From Secundilactobacillus mixtipabuli (lineage in GTDB: Bacteria > Bacillota > Bacilli > Lactobacillales > Lactobacillaceae): a stretch of 64,000 bases of DNA. Made by a program: the position numbers and the translations under genes. The stretch covers positions 124,001 to 188,000 of the forward strand of contig NZ_BCMF01000003.1 in assembly GCF_002217925.1 (NCBI RefSeq), in the 5' to 3' direction. This document shows, piece after piece, positions 44,103 to 52,088 of this stretch. How positions within the stretch are numbered: position 1 is the stretch's first letter; every line of letters begins with the position of its first letter. The notes beneath the pieces are model-generated. The model worked only from the letters and a program-made list of their open reading frames with translations. It had not been told where the DNA came from and searched no databases.

Positions 44103-45260
44103 TTATTTCTTATTCAATTCCTTCAAATACTTCAAAGCAACTGTCTTATAAACGTCATCCATGACTAAGAACTGGCTTAGTTCAACGTATTCGTTCATCT
44201 TGTGGGCATTTTCCCAGTCACCAGCACCCATGACGACGATTGGAAATTGATTTTCTGCTTTACGGTATTCTGAAGCATCGGTAGCGCCATGAATCACTTT
44301 TAACTCAACGTCATGTTTGAGTGCCTTGCCGGATTCAGTTTGCGCTAATTGAACCAACGGATCTTCTTTATCAGTAACCACTGGATCAAAGGACATGTCA
44401 ACGTTGAAGGACAGGTCAGCACCAGGGGCAGAACTCAGGCCACGGCAAATCATGTTCAAGCGCTTGATGACCGCACCGTTACCAAATTCAGGTGTTGCAC
44501 GAATGTTGCCTTGCAATTCGGCATGACCAGGAATGGTGTTAACTTGGTCGCCACTGTTGAAGACGGTGATACTGTGAACCAGCGGCCCAACTTCCTTGCT
44601 AGGCTTAACGTCAGCAAACAGGTCGGCTTCGGCATTCACAAATTTAACCAAGTTGGTCAAAGCGTTTACGCCTTGTTCTGGAATCGAACTGTGGACTGGG
44701 GTGCCTTCTGAAGTAACGGTATAATTCAGTGAACCGTTGTGAGCGTAAACCACATCGCCACTGGTTGGTTCACCAATAATCATGCCGTTAACGTCATCAA
44801 CTTCACCTTGTTCAGTTAATTGTTTAGAACCCAAAGCACCGTACTCTTCACCAACTGTTGCTAAGAGGCGAATCCGGCCAGGAATTTTCGTTTTACTGTC
44901 GGCTAAGTCGATCATGGCAATCACCATGGCAGCTAAACTGCCTTTCATATCGGCACTGCCGCGACCGTACAGGCGGTCACCGTGGATTTCAGCTGACAAT
45001 GGCCCATGTGCCCAGTCATCTAAGTTGCCGAAACTGACAGTATCCATGTGACCGGCAAAGGCGAAGACGGGTGTTGCGTCTGGTTCGCCAAGTTCAGCAA
45101 TCAAGTTGTTGCGCCCAGTGGCTGTTTCAACTTGCTTAACTGTGATGCCGTGATCCGTGAGTAACTTTTCTAAGTAATCTGCGATCATTTTTTCGTGATC
45201 ATTAGCCGAATCAATTTGCACCAAGTGCGTTAGGATGTCAATTTTATTTTCTTTATCCAT
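44103..45260 (-). CDS. M20-family ArgE/DapE-type deacylase
   Basis: This is a protein of about 385 residues starting at ATG 45260 behind GGAGGT. The metal site is visible: FAGHMDTVSFGN (His, catalytic Asp), GRGSADMKGSLAAMVIAM (bridging Asp), TVGEEYGALGS (catalytic Glu-Glu) and VIHGATDASEYRK (C-terminal His/Asp). It is annotated in relatives as succinyl-diaminopimelate desuccinylase or a dipeptidase-like enzyme. No dap or arg biosynthetic genes are adjacent, so the substrate is open. Its own terminator is not obvious apart from hairpin H2 downstream. Confidence 0.88.
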   Translation of the reverse strand: MDKENKIDILTHLVQIDSANDHEKMIADYLEKLLTDHGITVKQVETATGRNNLIAELGEPDATPVFAFAGHMDTVSFGNLDDWAHGPLSAEIHGDRLYGRGSADMKGSLAAMVIAMIDLADSKTKIPGRIRLLATVGEEYGALGSKQLTEQGEVDDVNGMIIGEPTSGDVVYAHNGSLNYTVTSEGTPVHSSIPEQGVNALTNLVKFVNAEADLFADVKPSKEVGPLVHSITVFNSGDQVNTIPGHAELQGNIRATPEFGNGAVIKRLNMICRGLSSAPGADLSFNVDMSFDPVVTDKEDPLVQLAQTESGKALKHDVELKVIHGATDASEYRKAENQFPIVVMGAGDWENAHKMNEYVELSQFLVMDDVYKTVALKYLKELNKK

Positions 45261-45460
45261 GGTGACCTCCGCTTTCATTTTCAGACTTATACTTTTAGTA
45301 TAAACGTTTTAACTTCACTTGTCCCCTTTTGCACCTCTAACGGCAGATATGAAAACGCGCTAGATCAGTGCTATGAAAGCTTTTAAATGAATTTTTACCG
45401 ATTCATTAGTTTGAAGTAAAAGGGAGCTATTTTTAAAATTTTACGGGACTTGTTAGCCTA

Positions 45461-45535
45461 AAAAAATGCCTATCCAACAAAACGGGATAGGCATTATTCA
45501 CGTTAAATTCTGGAATCTACCGAGTTGTGTCACAC
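45461..45535 (-). repeat. Variable-arm hairpin family, half copy H3 with terminator
   Basis: On the minus strand the half element CTCGGTAGATTCCAGAA leads into TTAACGTGAATAATGCCTAT, nearly identical to the left arm of H1, and then to a short terminator (GCCTATCC pairs with GGATAGGC, then a T-run). The right half with GGCCGGAATC is missing. It lies just after the PAS gene stop. Confidence 0.75.
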
Positions 45536-45546
45536 GCTTGCTTTTT

Positions 45547-46086
45547 CTATTTTTGTGAAGCCCCAGTCGTCGTATCGATGTTGTCTGGCATCTGTGGCTT
45601 AACGGAGGCGCTGGTCGTTGCATCAGGATGGTTTGCAGGTTTAGATGATGCGCCAGAGATTGCGTCAAACGCGCCGTTTTCGAACATGGCGATGATCTTA
45701 TCGGCATTGATCGTACACTCCAAGGTGCCCAAGTAATGGCTGTCATCATCACGCAGTGCGTAGTAGGTCGTCACGATTTTGTGACCCTTTTGCGTGCTGG
45801 GAATGGTTAACGAATCACGTTTGCCAGCTTTAAAACTATCGATGACGGATTTGATAGCTGGCAGAATTTGTGCAGGATGAACTTCTGCCAGCGTCTTACC
45901 AATTTGATCTTGAGAGCGAACGTGATTGCGGTCCGGCTGATCTGAGTACCAGCCAAAGCGATCATTTGCATCGACTAAGTCTAATTCAAACGGAATCGTT
46001 TTAAAGAGTTGCTGAAGCTCAGTCAGTGTTAAAGTTCCGCTGGGAAAAGTGACGTGTGCATCTTTCATAAATGGCTCATCTGACAT
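45547..46086 (-). CDS. PAS-domain protein (DUF438 C-terminal-like)
   Basis: This is a protein of about 179 residues starting at ATG 46086 behind TTGGAGGATG. Residues ~15-135 form a PAS-like domain: LQQLFKTIPFELDLVDANDR, FGWYSDQ, IGKTLAEVHP, then IVTTYYALRDDDSHYLGTLE. This is the pattern of the PAS domain found at the end of DUF438 proteins, here without the hemerythrin part. The last ~35 residues are low-complexity Ser/Thr/Ala/Pro. It may sense a small ligand or redox state in the cytoplasm. It is divergent from the SOS polymerase operon. Confidence 0.75.
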   Translation of the reverse strand: MSDEPFMKDAHVTFPSGTLTLTELQQLFKTIPFELDLVDANDRFGWYSDQPDRNHVRSQDQIGKTLAEVHPAQILPAIKSVIDSFKAGKRDSLTIPSTQKGHKIVTTYYALRDDDSHYLGTLECTINADKIIAMFENGAFDAISGASSKPANHPDATTSASVKPQMPDNIDTTTGASQK

Positions 46087-46189
46087 AAAAATCATCCTCC
46101 AATATTCACTTAATAACCCTATTATAGTACGAGCCTGAGGGGACTTCAGTAAAATGCACAAGAAATTTGGAATTAGGGCTTGCCAAATT

Positions 46190-46228
46190 AGAACATATGT
46201 TTGTATAATGAGTACAAACATGTGTTCG
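46190..46228 (+). promoter_or_regulatory. Two LexA boxes flanking the polymerase promoter
   Basis: AGAACATATGTTTG (46190-46203) and CAAACATGTGTTCG (46215-46228) each match the CGAAC-N4-GTTCG operator with one or two changes. They bracket a TATAAT at 46204-46209, so LexA could block the promoter from both sides. Confidence 0.8.
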
Positions 46229-46239
46229 AGGTGAGCGTG

Positions 46240-47541
46240 ATGAATTACCAAAATGAACCCCATGGGGTCTTCTTTCTAATCGATAATAAGTCGTTTTACG
46301 CCAGCGTCGAAGCAGTCGCGCGGGGGTGGAACCCATTAAAGATTGCACTCGTTGTCATGAGCGAGGCCAGTAACACGAACGGCGGTCTGGTTTTAGCAAC
46401 GTCGCCGGAAGCTAAAAAGCATTATCATCTGCAAGCAAATGTTTCCCGTGCGAGGGAAGTGCCACAGGATCCGCAACTGGTGGTGGTACCGCCACGGATG
46501 AATTTATATATTAAACGTAATTTGCAGATCAACGATATTTTTCGGCGGTTTGTTGCCAACGAAGATTTATTACCGTATTCAATCGACGAATCAATCTTAG
46601 ATTTAACGCACTCTTGGCGGTTATTTGGTAAAACACCGCGAGAGGTAGCGATTCGGATTCAAAAAACGGTTCGACGGGAATTAGGACTCTATACCACGGT
46701 TGGAATCGGTGATAATCCGGTTCAGGCTAAGTTGGCATTGGATTTATATGCTAAACACGATGATGATTTGATTGGTGAGATTCACTATTCAACCGTACCG
46801 GAGAAAATCTGGACGGTTGATAAGCTAACGGATGTTTGGGGAATCGCGAACCGAACTGCAACGCACTTGAACCGTTTGGGTATCTATAATATGTACGAAT
46901 TGGCACACGTGGATCCCTATCAGTTAAAGGGTGAGATGGGACTGATCGGCCAGCAGTTATTTGCGATGGCTTGGGGCATCGATCGGTCTCAATTGAATCA
47001 GCGGCGCGGGCCAAAAAATGCGAGTCTGGGAAATTCGCAAGTGTTACCCAGAGATTATGTGCAGCAAAAAGAGATTGAAACGGTGATTAAAGAAGTTGGC
47101 GAACAGGTGGCTTCACGGTTGCGTCACCATCATAAACAAGCAGGCTGTGTGTCGTTAGGGATTGGTTTTTCATACGCAGCCAGTGAAGCAGACGGCCGCA
47201 GCGGTTTTCATCAAGAGATGCGCATCGCACCAACCGACCAAAACGCTGAAATTGTTGCAGCGGTGATTAGAATTTTCAGACGCAACTGGGAAGGGCAGAC
47301 CGTACGTAACGTTGCCGTGTATACCAGTCGGCTTTGTGCCTCAACTGGTCTGCAACTGAACTTCTTTGAGTCCGCAAAGGCGCAGATCAAGCGCACCAAA
47401 ACTGATCATGTAGTTGATGCGATTCGCGACCGGTTCGGGTTCACTCGGTTAGTCTACGCCAGCAGTTTGCAAAAGGGTGGTACCGCCATTGAACGGGCAT
47501 CCTTAGTCGGTGGCCATAATGGAGGAAATGCTTATGAATAA
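46240..47541 (+). CDS. Y-family DNA polymerase (UmuC/UvrX type)
   Basis: This is a protein of about 433 residues starting at ATG 46240 behind CGAGGTG. The active site shows FFLIDNKSFYASVEAV (first metal Asp) and LLPYSIDESILDLT (SIDE-type catalytic motif). A helix-hairpin-helix around VWGIANRTATHLNRLGI and a little-finger region follow. It performs translesion synthesis in damaged DNA. Two LexA boxes and two small downstream genes overlapping one another make an SOS operon of the kind seen on plasmids and phages of lactic acid bacteria. Confidence 0.92.
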   Translation: MNYQNEPHGVFFLIDNKSFYASVEAVARGWNPLKIALVVMSEASNTNGGLVLATSPEAKKHYHLQANVSRAREVPQDPQLVVVPPRMNLYIKRNLQINDIFRRFVANEDLLPYSIDESILDLTHSWRLFGKTPREVAIRIQKTVRRELGLYTTVGIGDNPVQAKLALDLYAKHDDDLIGEIHYSTVPEKIWTVDKLTDVWGIANRTATHLNRLGIYNMYELAHVDPYQLKGEMGLIGQQLFAMAWGIDRSQLNQRRGPKNASLGNSQVLPRDYVQQKEIETVIKEVGEQVASRLRHHHKQAGCVSLGIGFSYAASEADGRSGFHQEMRIAPTDQNAEIVAAVIRIFRRNWEGQTVRNVAVYTSRLCASTGLQLNFFESAKAQIKRTKTDHVVDAIRDRFGFTRLVYASSLQKGGTAIERASLVGGHNGGNAYE

Positions 47542-47854
47542 AGATTTAAAGGTCATTATCGAACGCTTGGATGCGGGCTTTAAACGGTTGCCGCAAACCC
47601 GCTATCAAGTTCAAATTACGGATGACCCTTACGATAAAACCTACAATTTTTTTCTAAATTATCAGCATCGGGGTCGACGTTTAAAGTCGCAACCGCTGCA
47701 TAGTATTCGGCAATATCGGTTAACGTATTTAGAACAGCTGGTTAAAGGGTTAAGAGAGCATACGCAGCTCAGTTTTATCTACGTGGGGTTTACCGGTCAG
47801 CGCTGGCCCTCTAATCAGCGACTTATTCAAGGGAAGCGATTGAAAGATGAATAA
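47534..47854 (+). CDS. Small conserved protein of the UvrX operon
   Basis: This is a protein of about 106 residues starting at ATG 47534 behind GGAGG, overlapping the polymerase stop by eight bases. It is basic, with VIIERLDAGFKRLPQTRYQ and LNYQHRGRRLKSQ. No catalytic motif is visible. A protein of this size commonly lies between uvrX and yolD-like genes in lactobacilli; its role is unknown. Overlap on both sides indicates translational coupling. Confidence 0.75.
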   Translation: MNKDLKVIIERLDAGFKRLPQTRYQVQITDDPYDKTYNFFLNYQHRGRRLKSQPLHSIRQYRLTYLEQLVKGLREHTQLSFIYVGFTGQRWPSNQRLIQGKRLKDE

Positions 47855-48233
47855 ACTCCGGCAAATTGATGATGATCAGCTAGTTCAACGCTTTTTTGAG
47901 CATGATTACCGGGATCGCGGCATTCTCAAGTGGCAAGGCTACTATCTGTCCGACCATACAGCCGCTCTTAAAAAACAGGCCAAGCAGGAGGCCAAGAAGT
48001 ATCCTGCCAGAACGCAGCAATCTCTGGAAGAAATGTCACAGTTATTAAGTCAAGCCTATGCAAATGGTCAAACGGTCAGTATCCAGTTGAACAACCGTGA
48101 CTTAGATGGTCATTTCTTGCCTGATTTAGTTGGTAAAGTGATTGGTTATGAGGATGATCGGGTGTATTTGGCAGGACAGAAAGGTGTGGCGTTGGGGGAT
48201 GTTAGAAATGTAGAGCGTGGAAGCAGGCGTTAA
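47847..48233 (+). CDS. YolD-like protein
   Basis: This 128-residue protein overlaps the previous gene by eight bases. The N-terminal RDRGILKWQGYYLSDHTAAL corresponds to the DRG-x-x-KW-x-x-x-x-L-x-DH pattern of YolD-like proteins, which accompany Y-family polymerases. A central helix (QTVSIQLNNRDL region) and C-terminal strands complete the fold. It presumably helps or restrains the polymerase. It is the last gene of the SOS operon and is followed by the hairpin cluster. Confidence 0.8.
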   Translation: MNKLRQIDDDQLVQRFFEHDYRDRGILKWQGYYLSDHTAALKKQAKQEAKKYPARTQQSLEEMSQLLSQAYANGQTVSIQLNNRDLDGHFLPDLVGKVIGYEDDRVYLAGQKGVALGDVRNVERGSRR

Positions 48234-48320
48234 GGGACTGGCGTGTAAGGGGGCGTTTGGTAGAAATCCCGGGTTTGGATTTTTGCCAAACGCCCCCTTA
48301 CACATAAGTCCCTGCCTGCT
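48222..48320. repeat. Long hairpin H6
   Basis: Arms begin AGCAGGCGTTAAGGGACT and end AAGTCCCTGCCTGCT. Middle arms GTGTAAGGGGGCGTTTGG and CCAAACGCCCCCTTACAC are perfect complements. The apex is AAATCCCGGGTTT. It overlaps the last codons of the yolD-like gene by 12 bases and may end that operon. Confidence 0.8.
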
Positions 48321-48390
48321 GGAGCGCGTTTGGGCTGTGTAGGAGCTGGGCTGTATAACCTCACTTATTTTATATTGCCGAAACGTGTTC

Positions 48391-48489
48391 CGGTAAGCAG
48401 AAACTTGCACCTAAGGCAAAACTGGCAGAATTCCCAAGTTCGGGGAATTCTGCCAGTTCTGCCTTAGGCTCCAGTTTCTAATCGCTTAC
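48391..48489. repeat. Long hairpin H7
   Basis: Outer arms are GGTAAGC and GCTTACC. Inner arms, CCTAAGGCAAAACTGGCAGA and its near-complement, meet at GAATTCCCAAGTTCGGGGAATTC. Each arm is about 45 bases with few mismatches. No T-run follows. Confidence 0.75.
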
Positions 48490-48510
48490 CTCCACACTCT
48501 AACGTGCTCC

Positions 48511-48607
48511 AGCAGGCAAGGAGCTATGTGTAAGCCAATATTGGCATAAATCCAAAACCGGGATTTTTGCCAACATCACCTTACACGCCGCTCCTTAACC
48601 GCCTGCT
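48511..48607. repeat. Long hairpin H8, inverted relative of H6
   Basis: Read on the minus strand it repeats the plan of H6: AGCAGGCGGTTAAGGAGC, GGCGTGTAAGG, a variable stem, apex AAATCCCGGTTTTGGAT, and the closing arm CTCCTTGCCTGCT. Stem bases differ from H6 in a compensating way. It lies just downstream of the aldo/keto reductase stop. Confidence 0.75.
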
Positions 48608-48620
48608 TACACACTTCTTT

Positions 48621-49601
48621 CTAATCCGGATCCCTCAACGACTTACCACTCTTCATCTCTTTAAAAGCTTCAAAAGCAGCGTCGATTTGCTTAAATTCTG
48701 CATCGCTTAATTTCACATCCAAAGCCTTGGCATTGGCTGCCACCTGTTCCGGCTTCTTGGCACCTGGAATGACGACACTGATCAATGGGTTCTTGATGTA
48801 CCAAGCTAAAACGGTTTGCGCCACCGTTGCATCGTGCACTTCAGCAATCGGCCGGATCGCATCGACCGCAGTGAGAATTTGGCCGTAACGCGGTTCTTGG
48901 AAGTCCGCAATCTGACTACGGATATCATCATCTGGGAAAGTGGTGTCGCGCTGATATTTACCCGTCAATAAGCCACTAGCCAACGGGAAGTACGGCACGA
49001 AACTGATGTTATTTTCCTTTAAGTACGGCAGCATATCTGCACCATGGTCTTGATGCAGCAGACTGAATTCATCTTCGACGACATCAACGTACCCGTCAGC
49101 GTTAGCTTCCTTAATTTGATCAAGGCTAAAGTTGGAAACACCAATTGCCCGAATTTTACCCTGTTCCCGTAGACGTTGCAGCGCACCCACTGCTTCGGCC
49201 TTTGGGGTGTCATGATCTGGGAAGTGCAGGTAGTAAATATCGATGTAATCGGTGCCAAGGCGTTTCAGACTATTCTCAACTTGCTGGGTAATAAACTTTG
49301 GGTCGTTACGGATAACTTGCTCACCCGTTGAAAAGTCGTGTGCACCCTTAGTTGCAATCACTAACTGGTGGCGGTCAAAGTCCTTGATTGCTTGACCCAC
49401 CAGTTCTTCTGAGTGACCCAGTCCGTAAACGTAGGCGGTGTCTAACAAGGTAATGCCGTTTTCAATACCGGTTTTAACAATGTTTAAGCCGTCGTCGTCA
49501 TTCAAATTAGGGAAGAGGTTATAGCCGCCAACCGCGTTGGTTCCAAGACCTAGTGGCGTTGAGGTCACGTCTGATTTACCAATTTTAACTGTCTTTGTCA
49601 T
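48621..49601 (-). CDS. Aldo/keto reductase
   Basis: This is a protein of about 326 residues starting at ATG 49601 behind AAGGAGG. The AKR tetrad is present: LDTAYVYGLGHSEELVG (Asp and Tyr), IATKGAHD (Lys) and YYLHFPDHDTP (His). The C-terminal cofactor region has VVIPGAKKPEQVAANAKAL, typical of NADPH-binding AKRs of the YcsN/IolS type. It reduces aldehydes or ketones in the cytosol; the physiological substrate is unknown. A cre-like site sits over its promoter region, suggesting carbon control. Confidence 0.9.
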   Translation of the reverse strand: MTKTVKIGKSDVTSTPLGLGTNAVGGYNLFPNLNDDDGLNIVKTGIENGITLLDTAYVYGLGHSEELVGQAIKDFDRHQLVIATKGAHDFSTGEQVIRNDPKFITQQVENSLKRLGTDYIDIYYLHFPDHDTPKAEAVGALQRLREQGKIRAIGVSNFSLDQIKEANADGYVDVVEDEFSLLHQDHGADMLPYLKENNISFVPYFPLASGLLTGKYQRDTTFPDDDIRSQIADFQEPRYGQILTAVDAIRPIAEVHDATVAQTVLAWYIKNPLISVVIPGAKKPEQVAANAKALDVKLSDAEFKQIDAAFEAFKEMKSGKSLRDPD

Positions 49602-49615
49602 CAATGAATCCTCCT

Positions 49616-49631
49616 TGTAAGCGTTTTAACA
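49616..49631 (-). promoter_or_regulatory. cre-like site upstream of the aldo/keto reductase
   Basis: TGTAAGCGTTTTAACA resembles the catabolite-responsive element, with one extra base in the right half. It lies 15 bases upstream of the start codon. Confidence 0.45.
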
Positions 49632-49680
49632 TACAGCTTTATTATAACCAGTTTAAGTCATAAAAAAAATAAAAATAAAA

Positions 49681-49707
49681 TTAGCACTCTACTTGTAAGA
49701 GTGCTAA
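49681..49707 (+). promoter_or_regulatory. CIRCE element (HrcA operator)
   Basis: TTAGCACTC, nine bases and GAGTGCTAA form the exact CIRCE inverted repeat. It precedes a TATAAT-like -10 (about 49719-49724), so HrcA would repress the clpL promoter and heat would relieve it. Confidence 0.95.
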
Positions 49708-49824
49708 AAAGGTGCTATTATATAATTGTTGACGGGGATAAGAGAACTATACCAGACATGTGTTTGATATCACTCGATTATCCGCCTCGACTGACTAGAC
49801 TAACCAACTTAACAGCAATCAGCG

Positions 49825-49849
49825 AGGCACCGTTAACCAGACGGTGCCT
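49825..49849 (+). other. Hairpin in the clpL leader
   Basis: AGGCACCG pairs with CGGTGCCT around a nine-base loop in a leader of roughly 160 bases between promoter and start codon. There is no T-run. It could act on translation or mRNA stability. Confidence 0.5.
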
Positions 49850-49893
49850 TTGCGTTGCGCTTGGGCGTCAAATCACATGGGGGTGCATGAAAT

Positions 49894-52026
49894 ATGGCAA
49901 ATTATTTTAACAATGATCCATTCTTTAATAACAACATGGATGACATGTTTAACAGCCTTTTTCGACAGATGGGTAACGGTGAAACCGCACGCTATGAAGT
50001 TAACGGGCACGAATTAACGCCTGATGAATTTGCCCAATACCGGGCAACGGGGAAGTTACCAGACCGCGAACACGAAATTGAAGTGAACGATGCTGGCGAC
50101 CACGCCGTCAAAAAGGGCGGTATTTTGGAGAAGTTAGGCCGCAACTTAACGCAAGAAGCGCGTGACGGTTTACTGGATCCGGTTATCGGCCGTGATAAGG
50201 AAATTCAAGAAACGGCTGAAATCTTAAGCCGTCGAATCAAGAACAACCCGATTCTTGTCGGTGACGCCGGTGTTGGTAAGACCGCGGTAGTTGAGGGCTT
50301 GGCACAGGCGATTGCTGATGGCAAAGTTCCTGAAGCAGTCCAAGGCAAGGAAATTTACTCGATCGACTTGTCGTCACTAGAAGCTGGGACGCAACTGCGT
50401 GGTTCATTTGAAGACAATATCAAGAACTTAGTTAAGGAAGTAAAGGCTGCCGGTAACGTCATCCTGTTCTTCGATGAAATTCACCAGATCTTAGGTATCG
50501 GCTCAACCGGTGGCGAAGAGAACGGTGGTAAAGGGTTAGCTGACATCATCAAGCCATCACTTTCTCGTGGTGACATTACCGTGATTGGGGCAACGACTCA
50601 GGACGAATACCGGAACACCATTTTAAAGGATACGGCGTTAGCTCGTCGGTTCAACGATGTGACGATCAACGAACCATCACCAGAAACGACACTGGCAATC
50701 TTGAAAGGGGTCAAAGGCCTCTACGAGAAGCACCATCACGTTAGCTTGCCTGACGATGTTTTGAAGGCCGCGGTGGACTACTCCGTTCAATACATGCCGC
50801 AACGAACATTGCCAGATAAGGCAATCGACTTGATCGACATGACCGCGGCTCACTTAGCAGCCGGTAACGCTGGTTCCGATGAAGCGAGCCTGAAAGAACA
50901 GTTGAAGGCTGCTCAAAAGACGAAGGATGAAGCCGCTAAAGCTGAAGACTACGAAAAGGCCGCCAAAGCTAAGGAACGCGTCGAAAAACTGGCAGCGCAA
51001 ATCAAGAACGCTGACGATACCGCTGAAAGTAATGTGGTGGCAACGCCAAACGACGTCGCTGAATCCGTTCAACGGCTGACTGGCATTCCAGTTGCTAAGA
51101 TGGGAACCAATGATATTCAACGCTTGAAAGGGATTGCTGATCGCCTGAAGTCTAAGGTGATTGGTCAAGACGAAGCCGTTGACATGGTGGCTCGCGCTAT
51201 TCGTCGTAACCGTGCTGGTTTTGACGAAGGCAACCGGCCAATCGGCAGTTTCCTGTTTGTCGGCCCTACCGGTGTTGGTAAGACGGAACTCGCTAAGCAA
51301 TTAGCCCTTGATATGTTCGGTAACAAGGATGCCATTATCCGGTTAGACATGAGTGAATACAGCGACCGGACTGCGGTTTCCAAGTTAATTGGGACTAGCG
51401 CTGGGTACGTTGGCTACGAAGATAACGGCAATACGTTAACTGAACAAGTTCGTCGTAACCCATACTCAATCGTCCTTTTGGATGAAATTGAAAAGGCTGA
51501 TCCACAAGTTTTGACCCTGTTGCTGCAAGTCATGGATGACGGGCGGTTGACGGATGGTCAAGGTAACGTAGTCAACTTCAAGAACACGATTATCATTGCT
51601 ACTTCTAACGCTGGCTTTGGTAATGAAGCATTGACTGGCGATAAGGAAAAGGATATCAGTTTATCCGAACGGCTAGCACCATACTTCAGACCAGAATTTT
51701 TGAACCGGTTTAACGGTATCGTTGAATTCAGTCATTTAACTAAAGATGATTTAAGTCAAATTGTTGACCTGTTATTAGTTGATGTTAACAAGACATTGGC
51801 TAAGAAGGGCATCACTTTGACGGTCTCTGACGATGCGAAGAACTGGTTGATGCAAGAAGGCTACGATGAAGCCATGGGTGCACGGCCACTTCGCCGGGTT
51901 ATCGAACAGCAGATTCGTGATAAGGTCACTGACTTCTACTTGGATCACTTGGATGCTAAACAGCTGCAGGCTGACCTAGTAGATGGCACGATTAAAATTA
52001 GTGAAAAAACAGCGGTTAAGGCATAA
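49894..52026 (+). CDS. clpL: ClpL-type Hsp100 ATPase
   Basis: This 710-residue protein starts at an ATG behind GGGGGTG. The N terminus [19 protein letters not shown] is the Asn/Asp/Phe-rich start of ClpL and not the double Clp-N domain of ClpC or the zinc finger of ClpE. Two AAA+ modules follow: Walker A GDAGVGKT and GPTGVGKT, Walker [12 protein letters not shown] and [12 protein letters not shown] short middle coiled coil ([20 protein letters not shown]) lies between them. No ClpP-binding loop is evident. It disaggregates proteins under heat, acid or ethanol stress. The CIRCE element places it under HrcA. Confidence 0.93.
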   Translation: MANYFNNDPFFNNNMDDMFNSLFRQMGNGETARYEVNGHELTPDEFAQYRATGKLPDREHEIEVNDAGDHAVKKGGILEKLGRNLTQEARDGLLDPVIGRDKEIQETAEILSRRIKNNPILVGDAGVGKTAVVEGLAQAIADGKVPEAVQGKEIYSIDLSSLEAGTQLRGSFEDNIKNLVKEVKAAGNVILFFDEIHQILGIGSTGGEENGGKGLADIIKPSLSRGDITVIGATTQDEYRNTILKDTALARRFNDVTINEPSPETTLAILKGVKGLYEKHHHVSLPDDVLKAAVDYSVQYMPQRTLPDKAIDLIDMTAAHLAAGNAGSDEASLKEQLKAAQKTKDEAAKAEDYEKAAKAKERVEKLAAQIKNADDTAESNVVATPNDVAESVQRLTGIPVAKMGTNDIQRLKGIADRLKSKVIGQDEAVDMVARAIRRNRAGFDEGNRPIGSFLFVGPTGVGKTELAKQLALDMFGNKDAIIRLDMSEYSDRTAVSKLIGTSAGYVGYEDNGNTLTEQVRRNPYSIVLLDEIEKADPQVLTLLLQVMDDGRLTDGQGNVVNFKNTIIIATSNAGFGNEALTGDKEKDISLSERLAPYFRPEFLNRFNGIVEFSHLTKDDLSQIVDLLLVDVNKTLAKKGITLTVSDDAKNWLMQEGYDEAMGARPLRRVIEQQIRDKVTDFYLDHLDAKQLQADLVDGTIKISEKTAVKA

Positions 52027-52046
52027 TATTGACCGTTGAATAGATA

Positions 52047-52078
52047 AAAGACGCTCACTTTTTGTGGGCGTCTTTTTG
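52047..52078. terminator. Bidirectional terminator between clpL and the GshA-like gene
   Basis: AAAGACGCTCAC pairs with GTGGGCGTCTTT (one G-T pair), with T-runs on both sides of the convergent genes. Confidence 0.85.
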
Positions 52079-52088
52079 GTCTAAAAAA

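Noticed and set aside
48222-48607. CRISPR-like array in the repeat cluster
   Set aside because: The repeats are long palindromes of differing sequence with no regular spacers and no cas genes nearby.
50854-51300. Reverse 148-residue frame inside clpL
   Set aside because: Covers the conserved AAA+ coding region of clpL; shadow frame.
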